From IMG/VR virus record IMGVR_UViG_3300030450_002767, positions 1-50,822 of that record: a DNA stretch of 50,822 bases. One strand, given 5' to 3'. Made by a program: the position numbers and the translations under genes. This DNA comes from a virus. Within the stretch, counting starts at the first letter, position 1. Each line of letters begins with the position of its first letter. The notes under the pieces were generated by a model, which was not told where the DNA came from, made no database searches, and saw nothing but the letters and a program-made list of their open reading frames with translations. Positions 34,701 to 43,800 of this stretch are shown in pieces.

Positions 34701-35013
34701 GTATTACAGCTCTTTTAGGTTCTTTTACCTCTGTAATTGTAGGTGCTATTAAATTACTTGACTGACCAGAAATTGTAAACCCATCATTATCCGCAGACCA
34801 AGAATGTATATTTTTAGCATTACCATCTGGCAATAAGTCAATAAAAGAATCTGTAGATACTACAACCTCGTCTTGAATAGTTGTTAATTGCCCTACTGAA
34901 TCAGATAAAAAATTTACACTCTCAGTTAATTGATTATCTTTAAGATTCTTTTTATTAGAGCCCCGATTGATACCACCACTAAAGTCACGTATTGATTGTT
35001 GTTGTTTAGGCAC
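31780..35013 (-). CDS. Large tail protein, nozzle/beta-propeller candidate
   Basis: A 1077-residue protein. The N-terminus IRDFSGGINRGSNKKNLKDN has the DFxGGIN pattern seen in podovirus tail-tube/nozzle and stabilisation-type proteins. Most of the chain is beta-rich with repeated Asp/Asn/Ser loops. The C-terminal 250 residues contain propeller-like strands (RVVGNKLLQFKKNSLTIMGI; GIFWVSRSGIYIYSG). It would form the distal tail tube through which DNA leaves. The family name is inferred from these features. It overlaps the phosphoesterase gene by eight bases. Confidence 0.65.
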   Translation of the reverse strand: MPKQQQSIRDFSGGINRGSNKKNLKDNQLTESVNFLSDSVGQLTTIQDEVVVSTDSFIDLLPDGNAKNIHSWSADNDGFTISGQSSNLIAPTITEVKEPKRAVIRFYFGSDYGVWNEDYRTLNIRNIDRDENILFYHNAYKGGEDWSTYNANLELQGNSVKALEIMANEKTTGEVQGNSTIPWSWKFYDPNSTDAVSYSDEADNQDHLSSTTAILNESGGSNKFVVQKITDADFGSDVANYPMWMMEMEFDYYGQINYSVDGSWPNGGGSTNFPSERKRKPSSGNFTYDSTTIDWSDFNTNITKTNSTNNRNKSAILWNMSGASPVFGQFSKWIYGVTNIPRNKQYDYSITIKVYTNLDQTTEKEEILTHTNIQGETVDDLFSGLFGASEDNLIESDDIPDDQAVYWRRTSAGVEIFQDERTPAPYGIKSITVARDNEVDLSSVQSSGDIGTNLVAIATDNSEATVYSVDNDQWTDYTIDLKIDTSTSTNNSDLSFFDSEGYLSVCDTSFRANNKPKWFGKQSTDKTYLKEDLMGENFVSADLAPTPYEEEIDGGSLVQTAPLSQWSHMGMSPADRKSFFSNNTEVEALIFGRSGAGDDEDTSKIAIKKLTHRKYGVEAVGIRAYVEFLDGAGTADTNNNTVGTFTKTNYVELYFTYVFEGGYVSQPKRFQIDEVANSTNFQSTASKENNRAMGIMVFIGRQLTGADGTNAYNERLKGVEIWAKYTESDPSNIYLVCDINLEKGFRSNLSGDWLPLNTLTISSQHHGYSTGAIGVSASSDFEHKRRSDYLVFTSPNLVESFYQRYGLDYKDPIGFDVGGSGWKTACIFNRRAYYGNISIRGKEGSLVYKPDGILKSAIGMYNTVGISNLVEATINDGDEITSLRVVGNKLLQFKKNSLTIMGIKVLENGETREVIEQIVHHVGIESDNQVAQTPYGIFWVSRSGIYIYSGETIQRLTENPEGSTISKQEWEEFYNARLHIGYDAYWNQVLIARDLRNNNKTLVYSFNNKAFSTSDNLFNSSQKTGFANTKNGHILWAEEYNRTSGDGIVKNNTTNLPKNKDGGYTATNSKATNNIIQ

Positions 35014-35767
35014 GTATTATTTTTCCCGCATAAGAAGTAATTCCATCTACTATATCTAAAACTACTAAATTAAAATTTCCATCATCAAATATATCCACTA
35101 ATCCCACATTATGTGTCCAATTAGTAGGTCTACCCTTTAAGTAATCTTTAGTCATATCTGTTAAGCACCCCATTGAATATGCCATGTGGCTTCCTGAGAT
35201 ATGTGTAATGACGGCTTTTTGGGAATCATGCGTGTGTCCATAGATGATGTTACATCCCAACTGTAAGGCGTGAGTTCTTGCATGGGCAATTCCCATATAG
35301 TGTCCTCCGTGATAAGCGTGTAATTTGCTTCCAAACACTTTAAAGATTTCACCGTAGGGATGCCACTCATACCCACGCTCATCGAATTTGAAAGCTCTTC
35401 TGGAACCGAGATGGTCAAGATAGGGGTTTTCTTCGACAAAGTGGTCAAACCATTTTTCATGATTACCTTGGGCGAATTGCTTTTTGGTGCATTTAACAGA
35501 TTTAAGAACTTTGTCAATCCTGTCCAGCCCTTTATTGCCTTCTTTAATCTCTTTTTTAATTGCAGGAAGCTGGTACTCAAGAGGAGGGCGCTTTTTCTTA
35601 CTCCATTGCCAATGTGAAACTGATTCACCATCAATAGCATCTCCTATTAATAAGAAGCCAGTAGGCTTCACTGCTTTTATGACATTTAAAGCACATTTAA
35701 ATGCTTTCTCGTCTTGGTTTGGAAAATGTATGTCTGGAAATACAACTACTCTGTCTCTGATTTTCAT
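35006..35767 (-). CDS. Calcineurin-like metallophosphoesterase
   Basis: A 253-residue protein with the complete motif series: PDIHF (DxH) near residue 11, LLIGDAIDG near 40, GNHEKW near 102 and YGHTHDS near 178, the metal-binding residues of two-metal phosphoesterases. The substrate may be a phosphodiester or nucleotide and cannot be told from sequence. The gene lies between the tail protein and the endolysin in the late operon, an unusual site; a role in host nucleic-acid degradation or envelope processing is possible. Confidence 0.85.
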   Translation of the reverse strand: MKIRDRVVVFPDIHFPNQDEKAFKCALNVIKAVKPTGFLLIGDAIDGESVSHWQWSKKKRPPLEYQLPAIKKEIKEGNKGLDRIDKVLKSVKCTKKQFAQGNHEKWFDHFVEENPYLDHLGSRRAFKFDERGYEWHPYGEIFKVFGSKLHAYHGGHYMGIAHARTHALQLGCNIIYGHTHDSQKAVITHISGSHMAYSMGCLTDMTKDYLKGRPTNWTHNVGLVDIFDDGNFNLVVLDIVDGITSYAGKIIRA

Positions 35768-35786
35768 TTATTATCCTCATAATGCC

Positions 35787-36185
35787 CTATTCCTTGATTT
35801 CAAAATGAACCAAGTCATCAAATGAATTATCTTTAGTTGTTCTAGCATTTTTACTTAGACTAGAATCTGACCAGTCGCCACCCCAACGAACATCAACACC
35901 CATCTTAGAAGCAACACCAAGAACAAAGCCACCTAAATAATGAAAGTCGTCACGAGAATTCCAATCTATAGGATATGGAGCAATATCAACTGCCTTGCCT
36001 TCAACATGTTTTCCAAATTTAGTCTTACTCTTACCTTGCTCAACTAATTCATTTTGTCTCTCTTGACTTCTTAGTCCCTCAATTACGGTTATATCGAAAT
36101 ATTTAACTACTTCATTTAACACATTTACTAGGCGAACATCAACACCCTTTAATCTACTCCTAGACCTTTTTCCGAATCTAGGCAC
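35787..36185 (-). CDS. Endolysin, peptidase M15 (L-Ala-D-Glu/D-Ala-D-Ala type)
   Basis: A 132-residue protein with the M15 zinc-peptidase pattern: KFGKHVEGKAVDIAPY supplies His and Asp ligands, and VHFEI near the C-terminus the last His. Such enzymes cut peptide bonds of peptidoglycan and release progeny phage. There is no signal peptide, so access to the wall would need a holin, for which small membrane proteins lie directly upstream. The compact size resembles single-domain phage M15 endolysins from Gram-negative hosts. Confidence 0.88.
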   Translation of the reverse strand: MPRFGKRSRSRLKGVDVRLVNVLNEVVKYFDITVIEGLRSQERQNELVEQGKSKTKFGKHVEGKAVDIAPYPIDWNSRDDFHYLGGFVLGVASKMGVDVRWGGDWSDSSLSKNARTTKDNSFDDLVHFEIKE

Positions 36186-36419
36186 TTAGAACTTCCAGAC
36201 CATTTTAACTACGGCCATCATGACATCCATGCATTCTTTTGCTATAGCCTGCCTCTCTTTTTCGTCAATTTTACCGTCCTTTGACGCTTCATGATATTTA
36301 GAGGCAACCTCTTTCAATTCTTTTACAACAATACGATATTTGGTAGCAACCATTGTGCCTACTGCACCAAGAATGATTATCATCAAATATGCAAAGTTTT
36401 CCCAATTCATCCAGTCCAT
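36186..36419 (-). CDS. Holin-like small membrane protein
   Basis: A 77-residue protein. An N-terminal hydrophobic segment LMIIILGAVGTMVATKY is followed by a charged helix with DGKIDEKERQAIAKEC and a hydrophobic end. It lies one base upstream of the endolysin gene, the usual place of a holin. AAAGGAG precedes the ATG. Confidence 0.6.
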   Translation of the reverse strand: MDWMNWENFAYLMIIILGAVGTMVATKYRIVVKELKEVASKYHEASKDGKIDEKERQAIAKECMDVMMAVVKMVWKF

Positions 36420-36566
36420 TTAAGACTCCTTTATCTTTTTTGTTTTTAAATATAAATAATAAATCTGTATTGCGAACATTATACACATAAGCACACCAGA
36501 TATAATATCTGTCCAATAGACAAATCCTAATCCAGTACTAACTCCTGTTACTTTTAAGCTATCCAT
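36420..36566 (-). CDS. Tiny 48-residue membrane protein
   Basis: MDSLKVTGVSTGLGFVYWTD is followed by one hydrophobic stretch ISGVLMCIMFAIQIYYLYL and a basic tail. It starts in a TAATG overlap and ends directly before the next ATG, so it fills the space exactly. It could be a holin or antiholin partner. Confidence 0.65.
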   Translation of the reverse strand: MDSLKVTGVSTGLGFVYWTDIISGVLMCIMFAIQIYYLYLKTKKIKES

Positions 36567-36883
36567 TATGTTTTTCCATTTACTCTTGATAAACTACCCT
36601 TTATTTCAGACACCTGATTATCTAAATCATTTATCTCTTTATTTAAAGAATCAAACTTCCTATCTAATTTATCATCACTTTGATTCCATCTATTTATCAG
36701 CTTAATAACCATACCTTCCATGTTTTCAAGAGTCTCAGATTGACCCTTGTTTTCTACCTTTAAATTTTGCAAAGCCTCTGCTTGTTCGTTCCCTCTTTTG
36801 TTCATCGAGTATACCATGAATACAAACATAGCCCCTACGACACCTATCATACCCGCTTCTGAGTATATAGCTAGAAAGTCCAT
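36566..36883 (-). CDS. Membrane-anchored coiled-coil protein
   Basis: A 105-residue protein with an N-terminal membrane segment (AGMIGVVGAMFVFMVYSM) and a long charged coiled coil to the C-terminus. GAGGAGG upstream gives a strong ribosome site. The topology suits an inner-membrane spanin-like or holin-regulating protein. Confidence 0.6.
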   Translation of the reverse strand: MDFLAIYSEAGMIGVVGAMFVFMVYSMNKRGNEQAEALQNLKVENKGQSETLENMEGMVIKLINRWNQSDDKLDRKFDSLNKEINDLDNQVSEIKGSLSRVNGKT

Positions 36884-36885
36884 TG

Positions 36886-36978
36886 CTATTCCTCCTCTTG
36901 CTTACATTCATCACAGATAGCATTTAATGCTTGCTCTACAGGTTTATCACAATCAATGCAGTGAAATGGCATTGGCAT
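36886..36978 (-). CDS. 30-residue zinc-ribbon micro-protein
   Basis: MPMPFHCIDCDKPVEQALNA is followed by ICDECKQEEE, giving CxxC...CxxC in 30 residues. It starts in a TAATG overlap with the preceding gene and ends two bases before the next ATG; its terminal codons form the next gene's ribosome site. The fit in the operon and paired cysteines favour a true gene despite the size. Confidence 0.55.
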   Translation of the reverse strand: MPMPFHCIDCDKPVEQALNAICDECKQEEE

Positions 36979-37295
36979 TATTTCTTTTTCCTTTTCCAAC
37001 TAAATGGGTTTAAGTTTAATTCCTTTTCAAAGAAGGAAATACGTTCTTCCATCTCTGCTCTTGTTTTTTGTTCTTCAATCATATGCTTATTGACAAGTTC
37101 TTCAATGCTGGTAGAAGCAAGTTCCATTCCTCGCTCAAGTTCTGCAATTCTGTTCGTAATCTGTAAGTATCCATAAATAACACCAGCGATAGCCACAAAC
37201 AACTGCATAAGCCACTTGATATTAATATGGAGGGAAAAATTATCATCAATAACTCCCGCCCTGTAACTACGTGCTGTCTTCGGTTTTTCACTCAC
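36978..37295 (-). CDS. Membrane-anchored coiled-coil protein, spanin-like
   Basis: A 105-residue protein. After 25 polar residues it has a membrane segment WLMQLFVAIAGVIYGYLQI, then a coiled coil to a basic end (SWKRKKK). It overlaps the upstream lipoprotein gene by eight bases. An inner-membrane coiled-coil protein next to an outer-membrane lipoprotein resembles a two-component spanin pair. Confidence 0.6.
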   Translation of the reverse strand: MSEKPKTARSYRAGVIDDNFSLHINIKWLMQLFVAIAGVIYGYLQITNRIAELERGMELASTSIEELVNKHMIEEQKTRAEMEERISFFEKELNLNPFSWKRKKK

Positions 37296-37566
37296 TTTTC
37301 TTTCTTACATCTTCCCAAACATTATGCTTATAGCAATAATTATCCCCGACAACAATCCCCTCCAATACAGATGGTCTATATAAATGTTGAATACTATCCT
37401 GGTCTGTTATGACTAAATACTCAATACTTATAGAGTCTGAAGGGCTTATATCTAAGCCCCCCACCGACCATCCGCTTTTACATCCTGTTACCGTAGTAAT
37501 TATTAAAAGAATAAAAAGAAGAAAACAAAGCCATCCTCCTAAAAGAACGACTTCGCTTTTCTTCAT
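37288..37566 (-). CDS. Small lipoprotein, possible outer spanin
   Basis: A 92-residue protein with a hydrophobic signal (residues 6-27) ending in the lipobox-like TVTGC (Cys29), then a soluble domain SGWSVGGLDISPSDSISIEY. A lipoprotein in a lysis cassette suggests an outer-membrane spanin and hence a Gram-negative host. The soluble part is not Pro-rich as in classical Rz1. Confidence 0.55.
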   Translation of the reverse strand: MKKSEVVLLGGWLCFLLFILLIITTVTGCKSGWSVGGLDISPSDSISIEYLVITDQDSIQHLYRPSVLEGIVVGDNYCYKHNVWEDVRKKSE

Positions 37567-37809
37567 TTAAGCCTCTACAGCTTTTTTAACTTCAGCCATC
37601 TCAGCTACTAAAGCAGTCTTGCGGTCAGCAAGTGATTTAGACTGAGCATCAATATTAGCTACTTCAGCTTCCATCTGTCTGTAAGAGACATCTGTTTTCT
37701 GTTTAGCTGGTTGATGTTCTTTTTCAACTATAGCATCTTTCCAAGCGTCTGCTGGTGGAGATGGTTCAGATGGAGAAGAAACAGCTTTTTTTGTGTATTT
37801 ATCAGCCAT
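37567..37809 (-). CDS. Small coiled-coil protein
   Basis: An 80-residue protein (MADKYTKKAVSSPSEPSPPA) with a Pro/Ser-rich N-terminus and a C-terminal Ala-rich helix. AAAAAGGTAAATAAAAATG provides the ribosome site. It lies directly after the tail fibre gene and could be a fibre chaperone or part of the lysis set. No family recognised. Confidence 0.6.
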   Translation of the reverse strand: MADKYTKKAVSSPSEPSPPADAWKDAIVEKEHQPAKQKTDVSYRQMEAEVANIDAQSKSLADRKTALVAEMAEVKKAVEA

Positions 37810-37862
37810 TTTTATTTACCTTTTTGTTTTGTTATTGTTAATGTCACCATGACAAATTTTAA

Positions 37863-40800
37863 TTATTGTTTAGTCTGTACAATATGAATTTCTGCAACCC
37901 AATGTGTACGATTACTAGCATTATTTTTTACTTGAACTTTTAATGAATTATTTGTGTCATCAGCGACTACAGAACAATTCCAGCCTGAGACACCTTCTTC
38001 CTCACAAGTTGTTGTAGCTCCAACTAGAGTAACTGTATCATTTTCATTTTGCAATGCTCCTTCAAAACTATATCCAGCACTTCTAACTCCATTTTCTATT
38101 TGCCTAGCTACTACATTTACTTTAAAGAACCAAGTTGCATCAGTAGGTATTACCATTCTAGTTGAAGTACCATTTAAAAAGATTTCTTGAGTATTAGCAT
38201 CTGTAGTTATTGCTGTCCCAATATAGTCTATAACCTTTACTGAATCATCTATGTCAGCACCTAAAGCAGTTTCAAGTTTTCCTTTTTCACGATGTACTGA
38301 CGCATCAGTATCATCAATTCTAAGAAAGTTAATAAATGATGCAGTTCCTATAGCAATATCATTTCCAGCGTATTTTGGATAAATACTGCAATCACCACCA
38401 CCATTTGTTCCCAAGCGATAGTTTCTTACTTGTATATCAAATGTACCAGCACCACCAGAATGGACTATATCAGTTGGTAACCCTACAGAACCAGCATTTA
38501 CATAAAATCCTTGATTATGATTAGCTCCTCTTACATCGAACAATCCTCTAGGTGCATTTGTTGTACCATCTGTACCCATTTTAATATTACCATCATCGTA
38601 AATCCTCATTCGTTCAGTATTAGTAGTATGAAATGCTATATCGGCTTTATTATCAGCATCTCCTCTAATTGCAGTAATAGCACCAGCAAGTGTCCCAGCA
38701 ACAGTAAATTGGATATTGGCTATAGTATCATTTTCTGATGGTCTATCTGCCTCCATTGTAAAATAAGTTTGGTGATTAACACTTCCCGATTCTAATTTTA
38801 TTGATGCATGTGCATCTGGACTTTTGACATGCAAATCACAAGCTGGAGTAAGAGTATTTATCCCTACCCTTCTTGTATAACCAGTCCCACCACCTACTTT
38901 TAAAACAGGCTTATCTGTGCCTTGGTCAGCAAAAAAATGTATATCTCTATCGGTAGCACTAGCGTGGTGTATAACATTGGGCCCATACTGAGTCCATTTA
39001 CGAGCATAACCTCTTCCTGAAGAACCACCACCATCATGGAATCCATATATAGCATCAGATACTCGTATAGCACCATCAACATCTAATCTATAATCAATAT
39101 CATCCATCGCTTCAACACCGATGCCAACATTTCCATTACTCTTTATTTTCATCCTCTGAGTAATAGAGGCAGTAGTTCTGAATACTAAATCTCCACTTGC
39201 ACTCCTATTATCAATATATCCAGCATTATCAAAATATAATCCACCACTGGATTCCATAGCATTCCAGTTTTTAAGGAATTGATTGCAAAAATCAATATTT
39301 CCATTATTACTTATTTCTAATCTTTTTTGATTTCCATTTGCCCCAGTCCAAAATCTTATATCACCAGTCATACTCGAGCCACTATAGTAACCAGCAACTA
39401 AATCTATATGTCCCTTTGTAGCATTATCTCCAGTATTCCCACTTGCTACTTTTATATATGCTGAATTAGTAGTATTCACATTTGATGCTGAAAAATGCAT
39501 AGCTCCAGGGTCTGTATTGCCTTGTGCATTTGCACCAAATATTCCTTTAGCTCCATAAGAATCACCTACGATAACATTTCCAGTTTTAACTGAACCAGCA
39601 ACATGAAGGTCTTCTACTGGATTTGTAATAGCTATCCCAACTTTTCCACTTTGATTAATTGTTACTTTTCTACCGCTACCTAAATTATTACTTTGACAAA
39701 TAGCTAAGACATCATTATCACCATCATCAATTCCCATTGCCCAAGTAGTATTACCAGTAGTTCTCCATACTAAATATGGGTCACCATCAGTTGCACTATT
39801 TGAAATCATTAATCCAGTTGTTGCATTAGCACTATTAATGTGAAGATTTTCTTCTGGTGCAGTAATTCCAATACCAATATTACCACCCCAAGGATTTAAA
39901 TTAATAGGTTTCTTCGGTGCCCTATCTGAACTAGTATCAAATCCTTCTAAGAAAGTATAATCTGCATGAGTTCCAAGTTGAAGTTCACTAGCCTCTCTAA
40001 CACTAATCCTTCCCCTAACATCTAACATTGAATCATTACCTGGGTCAGTAGTTCCAATACCAACTTTACCAGCAGAGGTTATTTGCAGTCTATTTGTACC
40101 ACCAGTATAAAATTGAAGAGTATCTGCACCATTCTCTCTGATGAATGTGTTATCTCCACCATCAAAATATAGTGCTTTTGTTGTGGCTAAAGTGATTGGC
40201 TCGGTAAAAGATGCCCACCCATTACTTTGTATAGTCAATCTTGTAGTATCAGAAGTTCCAAATATTAATGAGCCACTTTCTCTGTTATTAAAAACTCCAT
40301 TAACACCATTCACTCCGATAGTTAAACCATCATTACTACCAACACCAGTTGATGAGGTATAAAAATATTGATAAGCGACTGTATTTGTGCTTTGTACTTG
40401 TGATATTGTACCAGTTCCTTTAAGATGGAGTTGTGATGTAGGATTATTTAATCCAATACCTACATGACCATTAGCCTTAATTCGCATTCTCTCATTAGTA
40501 GCATCATCCAACACAGTTGAGAAAGCCATGTATGTATCTACATCAGAGGCAGTCATATGGTCTGCCTCCTTACCTACTGTTATTTTAGATGTACTTGTAC
40601 TAGAATTACTTCCATTATTTAATTGTAAATATATTTCTGATGTTTCATTTATTGAACTTGAGCCACCAGCAGTATTCTTAATAGTTAAACCAGCCATTGC
40701 CCCATCAGTTGACTTATTAATTTCAAGAGGATAGCCTGGACTCATAGTACCAATGCCTAAACCAGTTGCATTAAATTTAAATCTTTGAGTACCAGCAGTT

Positions 40801-43800
40801 CGAATTTCAAAATGCTCACCTACTACATTCATATATGGATAACTACTTCCCGAACCACCAAATAATTGTATTGCATTTGATGTCGGAGCCCCGACTCTTG
40901 AAACTTGCAATGTACCATGTACATCAAGAGCCTCTGCTGGACTTGCGGTGCGAATGCCAATCTTAGACCCACTATTAGTCATAAGAAGTTGTCTAGCATA
41001 AAATCTTGCTATCTCTTCAAGACCAGCACTTCCATTTGAACCAGATATAACTACATCTGAATATTCAGCACCATCTTCAAAATTTCCACAGATACTATGT
41101 ATTTGTGAATATGTATGTGCCTCAGTTCCATTATTCCCTTTAAATTTTATTTTACCTAATGCATTATTATCAACTACAGTTCCTCTGTAAAATGATAAAC
41201 TATCTGAATCGCTAGATACACCAATCTCAAATGTTTCTGATGCATCAAGATTAACACCAATTTTACCATCAGCCCCTATTCTTAATCTATCTCCATTACC
41301 ACCAGCACCTAGAGTGAGCTTTCCAGAGCCTTCTACAAACATTCTTGCATGACCAGCTATATGATACATTGCCAAGTAATTACTTTGACCATCATTCTGT
41401 AACCTTATTTGTGGGGTAGTTCCTCTGATGTGTAAATGACTACCTGGACTTTCAGTATCAATACCTACATTACCACCAGTAAATGTAGCAGAATAATTAT
41501 TATGAGTTCCAGATTTTGTACCACCAGCAATATTCATTGCGACTCTTAAGCCAGTGGTATTAACTGTTGTGCCAGATGAACTATCAGTTGCATCATTAAC
41601 TGCTATATTTACACCTTTTATATGTGCAGTGCCACCAGTTGTAGCTTGAGTTTTATCGTAATCAACAAAAATACCATCACTAGTAATACCAGTTCCAATA
41701 TTCATATTGTGGTCAATATATAGACTTCTTTGAGTACCACTTTTATTTATTTTAATTCCATCCGAGTTTACATTAGTTTCTGTAAGTTCAAGTTTTGCTG
41801 ATGGAATACATGAAATACCTACTCGATTATTAGCTCCACCAACAGACATAACTGTAGTAGCATTAACTCCATCATAAGTTTGAAAACTATGATAGTGAGA
41901 TGTTGTACTTGTTTTATAGAGAGGTTGCCCTTCATTAAATGACATCCATGGTCTTGTAAATCCTCTATTAGAAGTAGCAAAAGAATGTATTGTATTTCTT
42001 ATTCTTATATCACCTTCAACATCTAATTCTTCTCCTGGGTCTGTAACTCCAATCCCAACATTACCAGTTGTTTTAATTCTAAATTTTTCGGCATCTTCTA
42101 TTTCAATAGCGAGGTCTCCATTATTAATTATTTCCCAATCACTTCCACCTCTTCTTAAATGTAATTTTGCCTCATGGCTACCAGCATCTTCATGTATTTT
42201 TATAGAAGTATTTACACCATTGCCATAGACCTCAAGTTGTTCTCCATGTCCACCTGGGGTTACAGTTCCAATGCCAACCCGACCATTATGCCCATCAAAA
42301 GCTATCACTTGTTTCTTTGCACTACCATCATCATTAACAGACTCAAATTTCATTACTTGTGTACTACTATCCAGAATCATATGCATTAACTTTGAATTCG
42401 AACTAGCACCACTAACTCCCCACCATTGTTGAGAAGAACTAGTACCTTCAATTATTAAATGAGGTTCTGCATCTTTTATATGAACTGGCATACCACCTGA
42501 AGTTTTTGATGTCCCAGCTATTGAGGCACCAGCATTAGCCATTAATCCATCTGCAACTATAAGACCTTGATTATTACCAAGATTAAATTGAATATCATAA
42601 CCATCTCTTGGAGTGTGAATAATATTACCATTACCATTATAAGCTATTGTACCTTGATAAGGTTCACCACCTACATAAAACGAACTACTTTGTATTGCAC
42701 CATTACGAACATCAATTTTTGTATTAGCACTATATGTTGCACTTGAGTCACCAATCCCAAGTGTTCCAGCAGTAGTAAGCTTCATTTTTTCAGAACCATT
42801 AGCATAAAAGGTGACTGGATGATTTGAACTTGAACCAAATTGAGCAGATACGCTATTACCTTCTATTGTTGCTTCAGCATAACCAGTCCTTCTTACCTTT
42901 ATTCTACCAGCACCACCATAAGTTTCTATATTTAATTGTGTACTAGATGAGTTAGTTGGGGGATTTCCAGTAGCATCTTTTGTTCCAAGATTTAATGTTG
43001 TTGATGCCATATCTCCCCAAACCTGTGCCTTATGGACTGGATTTGTAATTCCAATTCCGACATTACCAGTTCCCCCATCAATAGTCATTCTTACAGTATT
43101 ATTAGTACCAAAATGTAATTCTTCATCGGCAGTAGTCGTTAAGTATGTATCAAACACTGAAGCACCAGTACACTCTATACCAGTTCCTCTTCCGACTGCT
43201 AATGCAAATCCAGTTTGAGTACCACTAGCCCCACCACGACCTTTTATACCAGAACGCCAATTAGAACCATCTGCATTTTCAAGTGTTAAATCATAAATAC
43301 CATCTTTTTTCAGATGCAATAAACTAGTAGGACTTGTCCCGATTCCAATGTTACCTGATGAATTAATAACCATTCTATCAGTTCCATTGTCTTGAAACCT
43401 ATGTGTAAACCCACCACTTGTGCCTAATGCTTGAAGGTATAGTCCATTACCACTTGATGACCTTAATTCAGATGAAGTTTGTATAATTCCATTTACATGA
43501 AGTTTTTGAAGGGGACTTGTAGTTCCTATTCCAACATTTTGAGAATTATTAATTCTTATTACATCTGTGCTACCAGTTTGAATTTGAATATAAGATGATT
43601 GACCAGTTATTCTTGAACCAGTGCCACCCCAATCGAACCAACTATTTTCAGAAATTCTTACACTGCCATCAACCTGAAGTTTTTCTGCTGGACTCGTAAC
43701 GCCAATACCTAATTTTCCATCTGAGGTAAGTGCGTGTAAATCGGTATTACCATTTCTAATGTAAAGTTTTTGGTCATTATCTGCTCTGAATTGCCACCAA

